Assembly (NCBI RefSeq): GCF_020176695.1
Contig: NZ_JAIWIA010000001.1
Span: 248,001-312,000, forward strand
DNA: 64,000 nt
From: Massilia sp. MS-15
GTDB taxonomy: Bacteria > Pseudomonadota > Gammaproteobacteria > Burkholderiales > Burkholderiaceae_D
Direction of reading: 5' to 3'
The notes beneath the pieces are model-generated. The model was not told the DNA's origin, made no database searches, and worked only from the letters and a program-made list of their open reading frames with translations. The position numbers and the translations under genes are program-made. Below are positions 45,916-53,470 of the stretch, in pieces. Numbering within the stretch: the stretch's first letter is position 1; the number at the start of each line of letters is the position of its first letter.

Positions 45916-47238
45916 ATGAGCGGAGCGATCGCCAGCAGGCGCTACCACATCGCGCTCATCAGCGCACATGCCTCGCCGCTGGCCCCGGCCGGTGCTGCGC
46001 ATGGGCTCCCCCAAGCCTGCGTGGCCGGGCTCGCACGCGAACTGGGCCGCGCCGGGCACAGCGTGGACGTGTTCACGCGCCGCGTCGCCCCCGGGCAGCA
46101 GACGCTGGTGCACTGGCACGACCGGGTCCGTGTGATTCACGTGCCGGCCGGGCCGGCAGGCTACCTGTCCGGTGCGCAGCTGCCGCCCCACGCCGATGCG
46201 TTCGCCCGCTTCGCCACCCGCTTCTCCGCCCATTCAGGGCGCCGCCAGGACCGGCCCTACGATATCGCCCATGCCAGCTCGACCGCTTCCGGCCTGGTCG
46301 CCCGCCAGCTGAAGGACCTCCTGGGCCTGCCCTTCGTATTCACCGTCCACGCGCTGGCGCGGCCGCGGCGCCACGGGCCGGGCGCGGCCGACAGCCTGGC
46401 CGCGGCCCGCATGCGCATCGAAGCCGAGCTGATGCGTGCAGCCGACCGCGTCATCGCCGGCAGCGAGCAGGAGCGCCACGACCTGGAGCGCCTGTACACG
46501 GTGCCGCTCTCGCGCATTGCGGTCGTGCCCTGCGGTTTCGCGCCCGAGGAGCTGTGGCCGCTGCCAATGGCCGAAGCCCGTACCCGCCTCGGCCTCGATG
46601 CGGACCGCTTCACGGTGCTGCAGCTGGGACGACTGGCGCCACGCAAGGGCACCGATACCGTCCTGCAGGGCCTGGCCCTGCTGCGCCACCGGCATGGCAT
46701 CGATGCCCAGCTGCTGGTCGTGGGCGACGCCGGCGCCGACGCCGACGGGCGGCCGGGCGACAGCCTGGAAACGGCCCGCCTGCGCGGGGCCGCGGCCGAG
46801 CTCGGCATCGGTGCGCACGTGCGTTTCACGGGCCAGCTGCCGCGTGGCGCGCTGCGCGACTACTATGGCGCCGCCAATGCGGTGGCCTGCCTGCCCTGGT
46901 ATGCGCCCTGCGGCATTACGCCGCTCGAGGCCATGGCTTGCGCGCGCCCGGTGCTCGGCTCGGAAGTGGGCGGCATGCCCAGCCTGGTCGAAGACGGAGT
47001 GAGCGGCTTCCTGCTGCCCCCGCGCGATCCGGCGGCGCTCGCCGAGCGCCTGGCGCGCCTGCAGCGCCACCCCGCACTGGCGCTGGCGATGGGCGCGGCC
47101 GGACGCCGGCGCGCCTGCGAACGCCATACCTGGCGCCAGCTTGCCGGCCAGGTGGCGGCGCTATACACCGAGGTACTGGCCGACCGGCAGCCTGGGCCTG
47201 GCGCCGGGCCCGGGCCGCGGCGCGTGGTGCTGACATGA
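45916..47238 (+). CDS. Family 4 glycosyltransferase (GT-B)
   Basis: 440 residues with two Rossmann-like domains. The N-terminal part has H-G-L-P-Q-A-C-V-A-G-L-A-R-E-L and G-H-S-V-D-V-F-T-R-R. The C-terminal part has L-Q-L-G-R-L-A-P-R-K-G near residue 236, A-C-L-P-W-Y-A-P-C-G-I-T-P-L-E-A-M-A-C with the E-x7-E nucleotide-sugar motif near residue 330, and G-G-M-P-S-L-V-E-D-G. Members add sugars such as mannose, heptose or N-acetylglucosamine to surface glycans. It overlaps the downstream phosphatase gene by 4 nt (ATGA). Confidence 0.85.
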   Translation: MSGAIASRRYHIALISAHASPLAPAGAAHGLPQACVAGLARELGRAGHSVDVFTRRVAPGQQTLVHWHDRVRVIHVPAGPAGYLSGAQLPPHADAFARFATRFSAHSGRRQDRPYDIAHASSTASGLVARQLKDLLGLPFVFTVHALARPRRHGPGAADSLAAARMRIEAELMRAADRVIAGSEQERHDLERLYTVPLSRIAVVPCGFAPEELWPLPMAEARTRLGLDADRFTVLQLGRLAPRKGTDTVLQGLALLRHRHGIDAQLLVVGDAGADADGRPGDSLETARLRGAAAELGIGAHVRFTGQLPRGALRDYYGAANAVACLPWYAPCGITPLEAMACARPVLGSEVGGMPSLVEDGVSGFLLPPRDPAALAERLARLQRHPALALAMGAAGRRRACERHTWRQLAGQVAALYTEVLADRQPGPGAGPGPRRVVLT

Positions 47239-47810
47239 AAGCGGTTTTCCTCGACAAGGACGGTACCCTGGTCGACGCCCCGCCCTACAACGTCGAACCG
47301 CGCCACGTCCGTTTGGTCAGTGGCGCCGGCGCCGCCCTGCGCCTGCTGGCGCGGCTCGGCTACCGCTTCTTCGTCGTCGCCAACCAGTCCGGCATCGCGC
47401 ATGGCTGCTTCGGCGAAGAGGCCATGGCGCCGCTGGCCCAACGCCTCGCCGAACTGCTGCTGGGTGAACAGCTGAGGCTCGAAGGCTTCTATTACTGCCC
47501 GCACCATCCGCTCGGCACGGTCGGGGCCTATGCCCGGTCCTGCGCCTGCCGCAAGCCTGCACCTGGCATGCTGCTCAAGGCGGCCACCGAGCATGCGATC
47601 GACCTGCGCGCCTCCTGGATGATCGGCGACATCCTGCACGACGTGGAAGCGGGCAACCGCGCCGGGTGCCGCACCCTCCTGATCGACAATGGCAACGAGA
47701 CCGAATGGCGGCTCGGTCCGCGCCGGGTGCCGACCCGCATGGCGCCCGACCTGTATGCGGCGGCGGTGCTGATCGCCGGCCACGACGAGGCCCGCGGCGC
47801 AGCGCATTGA
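47235..47810 (+). CDS. HAD-family sugar bisphosphatase (GmhB-like)
   Basis: 191 residues. The HAD nucleophile motif is F-L-D7-K-D9-G-T-L, followed by V-V-A-N-Q-S-G-I and the late motif I-G-D-I-L-H-D-V-E-A-G. The loop after it has the zinc site typical of D-glycero-D-manno-heptose-1,7-bisphosphate phosphatase: Cys88-x-His90 and Cys103-x-Cys105. GmhB dephosphorylates heptose bisphosphate in ADP-heptose synthesis. The other steps (GmhA, HldE) are not in the window. The two upstream glycosyltransferases fit a heptose-containing glycan, but that is inference. Confidence 0.8.
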   Translation: MKAVFLDKDGTLVDAPPYNVEPRHVRLVSGAGAALRLLARLGYRFFVVANQSGIAHGCFGEEAMAPLAQRLAELLLGEQLRLEGFYYCPHHPLGTVGAYARSCACRKPAPGMLLKAATEHAIDLRASWMIGDILHDVEAGNRAGCRTLLIDNGNETEWRLGPRRVPTRMAPDLYAAAVLIAGHDEARGAAH

Positions 47811-47885
47811 CGTGCCTGCCTGTGTCACCGCAAGAAGCTGGCGGGCAGCCTATTACAAAAACTCAAGTTTTTGGACGAGCTCTGA

Positions 47886-47891
47886 TATAAT
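47886..47891 (+). promoter_or_regulatory. Predicted -10 box of tRNA-Pro
   Basis: TATAAT lies 13 nt before the mature tRNA 5' end, which would leave a six-nt leader. A clear -35 is not seen, although a 7-nt inverted repeat (AAAAACT/AGTTTTT) lies 14-29 nt upstream. Confidence 0.5.
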
Positions 47892-47903
47892 TTCGGAGTT
47901 CGT

Positions 47904-47980
<77 letters not shown>

Positions 47981-47995
47981 ACACAATCAATGAGT

Positions 47996-48022
47996 AAGGC
48001 CAGCCATGGAGCTGGCCTTTTT
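47996..48022 (+). terminator. Rho-independent terminator after tRNA-Pro
   Basis: AAGGCCAGC pairs with GCTGGCCTT (one loop mismatch, loop catgga) and is followed by TTT. It starts 15 nt after the tRNA 3' end. Confidence 0.85.
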
Positions 48023-48186
48023 CATTTCGGGGGGCTCTGGTGTCCGGCAAGCAGCCGGATTCGAGATACATCATTCGCAGGAGTGAGTGCGAAACGCCTG
48101 CTCGGGCGCGCGGTGTCGCGCTCGTCGCCTTGCTGGACAATACGTAGGGCGGTCGAAGGTGAGCTTGCAAGGCGGATTGCCTTCGC

Positions 48187-50073
48187 CTATCGCCAGTCAC
48201 CTCGCAAGGCCAGCACCTGCTGCTGCAGGTATTCGGGCGAAGCCGCTTCCGGCGCCACCGGCTGCCCCACCGCCAGGGCCAGCCTCGAGCGGATGCCGCG
48301 CGCAAACGAGCGCTCGAACACGTTCGACGGATCGCGCGTAAACACGCTGCCCCACAGGCCGCGCAGCGCCATCGGGATGACCGGCACCTTGCTGCGCTCG
48401 ACGATCTTGGCGATACCGCCGCGGAATTCGTTGAGCTCTCCCGTGTGAGTCAGCTTCCCTTCCGGGAAGATGCACACCAGCTCGCCCTCATGCAGGGCCT
48501 GGGCGATGTCCACGAAGGCGCGTTCCATCATGAAGGGATCTTCCTTGGCGGGGGCGATCGGGATCGCCTTCGCGGCCCGGAAGATCCAGCCGAAGAAGGG
48601 GGTCTTGAAGATACGGTGGTCCATCACGAAGCGGATCGGGCGCGGGCTGGCGGCGCCGATCACCAGCGCGTCGACATAGCTTACGTGGTTGCAGACCAGC
48701 ACCGCCGCGCCCTGCTCGGGAATACGGTCGGCGTCGATGGTACGCACCCGGTAGCCGGTGTGGATCAGCATCCAGGCCAGGAAGCGCATCAGAAATTCTG
48801 GCACCAGCGAGAAGATGTACACGGCCACGCAGGCGTTCAGCAGCGCCGTCACCAGGAACAGCTCGGGAATCGTGAAGCCCTGACCCAGCAACACGATGGC
48901 GACGCCGGCCGCGGCCACCATGAACAGCGCATTCAGGATGTTCATGCCGGCGATGGTGCGCGAGACGTGCTTCTGGTCGCAGCGGGTCTGGATCAGGGCG
49001 AATAGCGGCACGATGAACAGGCCGCCGAACACGCCGATCAGCACCAGGTCGGCCATGATCCGCCACGCGTCCGGCAGGGCCAGCAGCGCGAGGGCGTCCA
49101 CCGTCGCGGTATTCGTATACGCCACGCTGGCGAAATACAGGTCGATCCCGCACACCGACAGGCCGATCGAACCGAAGGGCACCAGCCCGATCTCGACCTT
49201 GTGGCCGGACAGTTTTTCGCACAGCAGAGAACCGGCGCCGATCCCGAGCGAGAACACGGTCAGCAGCAGCATGATGACGCTGTGGTCGCCATGCAGGTAG
49301 TCCTTGGCGTACAGGGGAAATTGTGACAGCACCAGCGCGCCATAGAACCAGAACCAGGAATTGCCCAGCATTGACAGGAACACGGTGCGGTTCTGGCGCG
49401 AGAACTTCAGGTTGCGGATCGATTCGGCCAGCGGGTTGCGGCTGATTCTCAGCTCGGGCGCCGGTGCCGGCGACGGCGGAATGCGCCAGCTCGCCGCCAG
49501 CCCCAGCAGCGCGCACAGCAGCGTGCCGCCGGCAACCAGCTCGATGCCCCAGGGCTTGTAGCCGACCAGCAATGTCCCCACCACCTCGCCCAGCAGGATG
49601 CCGACGAAGGTACCCATCTCGATCACGCCATTGCCGCCCACCAGTTCTTCCGGCTTGAGCTGCTGCGGCAGGTAGGCATACTTCACCGGCCCGAACAGGG
49701 TCGAGTGCAGGCCCATGCCGACCACGGCCGCCACCAGGATCCACAGCGTGTGCGTGAGCCAGCCGATGCCCGCCACCAGCATGATGGCGATTTCCAGCAG
49801 CTTGACGAAGCGCGCCATGCGCCCCTTGTCGAACTTGTCGGCGATCTGGCCCGCGGTTGCCGAGAACAGCACGAAAGGCAGGATGAACAGGCCGGCCACC
49901 AGGTTGTTCAGCAGGGCCGGATCGGCACTGGTCCAGTTCGCGGTGTCGAAGGTCAGCGCAACCAGCAGCGCGGTCTTGAACAGGTTGTCGTTGAATGCGC
50001 CGAAAAACTGGGTCCAGAAAAACGGACCGAAGCGGCGTTGCGTCAGCAGGGAAAACTGGCTCGGTTGGCTCAT
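48187..50073 (-). CDS. MFS transporter fused to a PlsC-type acyltransferase
   Basis: 628 residues from the ATG at 50073. Residues 1-410 are a major-facilitator domain of the LplT lysophospholipid-transporter type (F-W-T-Q-F-F-G-A-F-N-D-N-L-F-K-T near residue 20). Residues about 430-620 are a PlsC acyltransferase with N-H-V-S-Y-V-D (H-x4-D) near 458, F-P-E-G-K-L-T and I-P-M-A-L-R-G. The combination imports lysophospholipid and re-acylates it. Some bacteria have a third acyl-ACP/CoA ligase domain (Aas); it is absent here. This two-domain form is common in betaproteobacteria. It ends 14 nt short of no other gene and stands alone. Confidence 0.88.
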   Translation of the reverse strand: MSQPSQFSLLTQRRFGPFFWTQFFGAFNDNLFKTALLVALTFDTANWTSADPALLNNLVAGLFILPFVLFSATAGQIADKFDKGRMARFVKLLEIAIMLVAGIGWLTHTLWILVAAVVGMGLHSTLFGPVKYAYLPQQLKPEELVGGNGVIEMGTFVGILLGEVVGTLLVGYKPWGIELVAGGTLLCALLGLAASWRIPPSPAPAPELRISRNPLAESIRNLKFSRQNRTVFLSMLGNSWFWFYGALVLSQFPLYAKDYLHGDHSVIMLLLTVFSLGIGAGSLLCEKLSGHKVEIGLVPFGSIGLSVCGIDLYFASVAYTNTATVDALALLALPDAWRIMADLVLIGVFGGLFIVPLFALIQTRCDQKHVSRTIAGMNILNALFMVAAAGVAIVLLGQGFTIPELFLVTALLNACVAVYIFSLVPEFLMRFLAWMLIHTGYRVRTIDADRIPEQGAAVLVCNHVSYVDALVIGAASPRPIRFVMDHRIFKTPFFGWIFRAAKAIPIAPAKEDPFMMERAFVDIAQALHEGELVCIFPEGKLTHTGELNEFRGGIAKIVERSKVPVIPMALRGLWGSVFTRDPSNVFERSFARGIRSRLALAVGQPVAPEAASPEYLQQQVLALRGDWR

Positions 50074-50407
50074 GCGATGGGCTCGGTTGACGTGCGAATC
50101 AGGAAGAATCAGTAAGAATGAGTAAAGATTAGGAAACCATAATCTACAACAGGAAATTGGGGTAATACAAAGCTTATTGCCCACTTCCATCTTTGCGTCG
50201 CCGATGCTAATCCTTGCGGTCTCACCTGGCGATACGCCAAAAGGAGCCCGCATATTCAAGGAATAGAACACTGAAACCAGGGAGAGTCTGCCACGCGGCA
50301 GAGGCAAGTTTTCGCCTGGAAAGACGCATTGAGCAACTTGGTTGAAGTGGATCAATGCCTTGCCATGGCCAGCGATCGTGCGCGGCTACGCGGGATAGAA
50401 TCGGCGG

Positions 50408-50635
50408 ATGGCTTCTTCGAACTTCCTGCTGTGCTATGCGAGCGTGACGACCGCCCTGTTCGAACACATCGAAGACGACATGCTGGACCAGTCGCTGGCT
50501 TTGCTGGATGACGATTTCCTCGACGACGGCGCGCCGCCCGCGCCAGTCACTGGTGCGCGAGCGCTGCCGCTCCTCGACTTTCGCTGCCACCCTTGCCTCG
50601 AACTACGTGCCGATCCGGACAGCCCCGAAAAATGA
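50408..50635 (+). CDS. Short open frame, possibly a gene remnant
   Basis: 75 codons beginning M-A-S-S-N-F-L-L-C-Y-A-S-V-T-T-A-L-F-E-H-I-E-D-D-M-L-D-Q, acidic in its first half with D-D-D-F-L-D-D, then Pro/Ala-rich. A GGCGG lies just before the ATG and TAGAAT could be a weak -10. I do not recognise it. It ends inside the left arm of the 12-nt inverted repeat. It could be a real small gene, a fragment left by a rearrangement, or chance. Confidence 0.25.
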   Translation: MASSNFLLCYASVTTALFEHIEDDMLDQSLALLDDDFLDDGAPPAPVTGARALPLLDFRCHPCLELRADPDSPEK

Positions 50636-50671
50636 TTCGAATTCAGGGTCATTAAGCCAAATTCGAATCAT
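50632..50671. repeat. Perfect 12-nt inverted repeat with 16-nt spacer
   Basis: ATGATTCGAATT (50632-50643) and AATTCGAATCAT (50660-50671) are exact inverted copies. The hairpin lies 27 nt beyond the hom stop. It could work as a hom terminator, but no T-tract follows on the minus strand. It could also be the scar or ends of a lost mobile element. Confidence 0.7.
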
Positions 50672-50697
50672 GTTCAATACTGCACCGCGGTCCGGCT

Positions 50698-52017
50698 TCA
50701 GGCCAGCGCTTCCAGCCGGATGCGGGTCACCTTGCCGATGACGGCAGGCAGCGCCTCGATCTTCCCGATCGCGGCATTGATGTTCTTCTCCCGGGTCTGG
50801 TGGGTCAGCATGATGATGTCGAGATTGACCTGGTTGCCCGGCTCCTTCTGCAGCACGGCATCGATCGAGATGCCGGCGTCGGCCAGGATGCGGGTCAGGT
50901 CGGCCATCACGCCCAGCTGGTCCTTCACATACACGCGCAGGTAGTAGCTGGTGGTGATCTCGTCCATCGGCACGATGGCGACATCGGTCATCTGGTTCGG
51001 CTGGAAGGCCAGGTGCGGCACGCGGCAATACGGATCCACGGTGGCCAGGCGGGTCACGTCGACCAGGTCGGCGATCACGCTCGAGGCGGTCGGTTCCGCG
51101 CCGGCGCCCTTGCCGTAGTACAGCGAGGCGCCGACGGCGTCGGCCTGCACCAGCACCGCGTTCATCGCGCCTTCCACGTTGGCGATCAGGCGCGCGGCGG
51201 GGATCAGGGTCGGGTGCACGCGCAGTTCGATGCCCTCCCCTTTTTCGGTATGCGTGCGGCGCGTGATGCCCAGCAGCTTGATGCGGTAGCCGAGCTGCTC
51301 CGCATACGAGATATCGCGCGCCTGCAGCTGGCTGATGCCCTCGATGTAGGCCTTGTCGAACTGCACCGGGATACCGAAGGCGATCGCCGACATCAGGGTC
51401 AGCTTGTGCGCCGCGTCCACGCCCTCGATGTCGAAGGTCGGGTCGGCCTCGGCGTAGCCGAGTTCCTGGGCCTGCTTCAGCACGGTGGCGAAATCCAGGC
51501 CCTTCTCGCGCATTTCGGTCAGGATGAAATTGGTGGTGCCGTTGATGATGCCGGCCACCGATTCGATGCGGTTGGCGGTCAGGCCTTCGCGCAGCGCCTT
51601 GATGATCGGCACGCCGCCGGCCACGGCCGCCTCGAAGGCGACCGTCACGCCCTTGGCCTGGGCCGCGGCGAAGATCTCGTTGCCGTGCAGCGCCAGCAGC
51701 GCCTTGTTGGCGGTGACCACGTGCTTGCCGTTGGCAATGGCCTGCAGCACCAGCTCGCGCGGCAGCTCGTAGCCACCGATCAGCTCGACGACGATGTCGA
51801 TGTCCGGGCTGTTCACCACCGCGAACGGGTCGGCGACCACCTCCACGCCCGTGCCGACGATCGCGCGCGCCTTGTCCAGGTTGCGCGCCGCCACCATCGT
51901 GATCTCGATTCCGCGGCCGGCGCGGCGGCGGATGTCTTCCTGGTTGCGCTGGAGGACGTTGAAGGTGCCGGCGCCGACGGTGCCGATGCCCAGGAGGCCT
52001 ACTTTGATGGGTTTCAT
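50698..52017 (-). CDS. hom: Homoserine dehydrogenase with C-terminal ACT domain
   Basis: 439 residues from the ATG at 52017. NAD(P) fold G-L-L-G-I-G-T-V-G-A-G near residue 8; catalytic region V-T-A-N-K-A-L-L (about 99), I-N-G-T-T-N-F-I-L (about 175) and E-A-D-P-T-F-D-I-E-G-V-D-A-A-H-K-L with the substrate-binding acidic residues and Lys. An ACT domain from about residue 355 (Y-Y-L-R-V-Y-V-K-D-Q-L-G-V-M-A) gives feedback inhibition, usually by threonine. It makes homoserine from aspartate semialdehyde. It is 35 nt after alaA on the same strand. Confidence 0.95.
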   Translation of the reverse strand: MKPIKVGLLGIGTVGAGTFNVLQRNQEDIRRRAGRGIEITMVAARNLDKARAIVGTGVEVVADPFAVVNSPDIDIVVELIGGYELPRELVLQAIANGKHVVTANKALLALHGNEIFAAAQAKGVTVAFEAAVAGGVPIIKALREGLTANRIESVAGIINGTTNFILTEMREKGLDFATVLKQAQELGYAEADPTFDIEGVDAAHKLTLMSAIAFGIPVQFDKAYIEGISQLQARDISYAEQLGYRIKLLGITRRTHTEKGEGIELRVHPTLIPAARLIANVEGAMNAVLVQADAVGASLYYGKGAGAEPTASSVIADLVDVTRLATVDPYCRVPHLAFQPNQMTDVAIVPMDEITTSYYLRVYVKDQLGVMADLTRILADAGISIDAVLQKEPGNQVNLDIIMLTHQTREKNINAAIGKIEALPAVIGKVTRIRLEALA

Positions 52018-52052
52018 GATCTCGCTTCTTGTGATGGTACGAGCTGACGCGC

Positions 52053-53279
52053 TCAGCGTCCGTGGCGCCGGCGGTAGCCGTCCAGGAAGCGCGCGATGCG
52101 CCCGCAGGCGTCGGTCAGGTCGTCGGAATTGGGCAGGAACACCAGCCGGAAATGGTCGGGGGCGATCCAGTTGAAGCCGGTGCCTTGCACCAGCAGCACT
52201 TTTTCCTCGGATAGCAGTTCGCAGATGAACTGCTGGTCGTCCGTGATCGGGTACATCTGCGGATCGAGGCGGGGGAACATGTACAGCGCCGCTTTTGGCT
52301 TGACGCAGGACACGCCCGGAATATCGGTCAATAGCTTGTGCGCCAGGTCGCGCTGTTTCAGCAGGCGTCCGCCGGGCCCGACCAGGTCGGCGATGCTCTG
52401 GTAGCCGCCGAGCGCGGTCTGGATCGCGAACTGGCCCGGCGCGTTCGCGCACAGGCGCATCGAGGCCAGCATGTTCAGGCCTTCGATGTAGTCCTTCGCG
52501 TGGCGCTTCTCGCCCGACACCACCATCCAGCCGGCGCGGTAGCCGCAGGAACGGTAGTTCTTCGACAGGCCATTCAGGGTCACGCACAGCACGTCGTCGG
52601 CGAGCGAGGCCAGTGACACGTGCTCGGCGCCGTCGTACAGGGTCTTGTCGTAGATCTCGTCGGCATACACGATCAGCCCGTGCTGGCGCGCCAGTTCGAG
52701 GATCTCCAGCAGCACTTCGCGCGGATACAGGGCGCCGGTCGGGTTGTTCGGGTTGATCACCACGATCGCGCGCGTATTCGACGTGATCTTGCGGCGCATG
52801 TCGTCGATGTCGGGCAGCCAGCCGGCGCCCTCGTCGCACACGTAGTGGATCGGCGCGCCGCCGGCCAGGCTGACGGCGGCCGTCCACAGCGGATAGTCCG
52901 GCGCCGGCACCAGCACTTCGTCGCCGCTGTTGAGCAGGCCCTGCATGGCCATGACGATCAGCTCCGAGGCGCCATTGCCCAGGTAGATGTCGTCGATGCC
53001 GACCCCGGCGATGTTCTTGCTCTGCGTATAGTGCATGACCGCCTTGCGCGGCGCAAACATGCCCTTCGAGTCGGTATAGCCGGCCGCGCCGTGCATGTTG
53101 CGGATCATGTCGTGCACGATCTCGTCGGGCGGGTCGAAGCCGAACACGGCCAGGTTGCCGATGTTCAGCTTGATAATCTTCTGCCCCTCTTCCTCCATCG
53201 TCCGTGCCCGTTCCAGGGCGGGGCCGCGGATCTCGTAGCAGACGTCGTCGAGCTTGTTCGATTTCAGGATCGGTCGCAA
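52053..53279 (-). CDS. alaA: AlaA-like PLP-dependent aminotransferase
   Basis: 408 residues with a TTG start at 53279, chosen because L-R-P-I-L-K-S-N-K-L-D-D-V-C-Y-E-I-R-G-P aligns exactly with the N-terminus of E. coli AlaA (405 residues) and because GAGGG lies four nt upstream. Fold-type I signatures are I-N-P-N-N-P-T-G-A-L-Y, Y-A-D-E-I-Y-D and the PLP lysine in L-N-G-L-S-K-N-Y-R, with R-A-G-W-M. AlaA transfers the amino group from glutamate to pyruvate to make alanine. In betaproteobacteria this gene regularly precedes hom. Confidence 0.92.
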   Translation of the reverse strand: MRPILKSNKLDDVCYEIRGPALERARTMEEEGQKIIKLNIGNLAVFGFDPPDEIVHDMIRNMHGAAGYTDSKGMFAPRKAVMHYTQSKNIAGVGIDDIYLGNGASELIVMAMQGLLNSGDEVLVPAPDYPLWTAAVSLAGGAPIHYVCDEGAGWLPDIDDMRRKITSNTRAIVVINPNNPTGALYPREVLLEILELARQHGLIVYADEIYDKTLYDGAEHVSLASLADDVLCVTLNGLSKNYRSCGYRAGWMVVSGEKRHAKDYIEGLNMLASMRLCANAPGQFAIQTALGGYQSIADLVGPGGRLLKQRDLAHKLLTDIPGVSCVKPKAALYMFPRLDPQMYPITDDQQFICELLSEEKVLLVQGTGFNWIAPDHFRLVFLPNSDDLTDACGRIARFLDGYRRRHGR

Positions 53280-53470
53280 GATGCCCTCGGTATGGTGGCG
53301 CCATGCGGCACGCATGCCGCAATGTGTCGCAGTGGGTCGCAATCGGCGCACTTTTGTTGCAGTGCGAAAAATACCATTCTGCCGAAAGCGACCGATTTAA
53401 GCAACCTCGGCCATGTTGAGCCCTGCTCCCGCGATGCAGCAATACAGCAATACAGCATCCCGTCCCGGCT

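Larger units (their letters stand above)
50074..50697. other. Gene-poor stretch (624 nt) between the MFS fusion and hom
   Basis: Apart from a weak small frame (50408-50635) and a 12-nt inverted repeat (50632-50671), nothing is recognised. Local base composition in 50100-50200 is richer in A/T than the surroundings. In many betaproteobacteria threonine synthase (thrC) follows hom; it is missing here. The stretch may therefore mark a rearrangement point. Confidence 0.4.

Noticed and set aside
50222..50590. Minus-strand frame near the hom scar, first thought to be a transposase piece
   Set aside because: No transposase motif (such as DDE) or terminal repeats could be matched; the composition is Arg/Gln-rich like antisense sequence.
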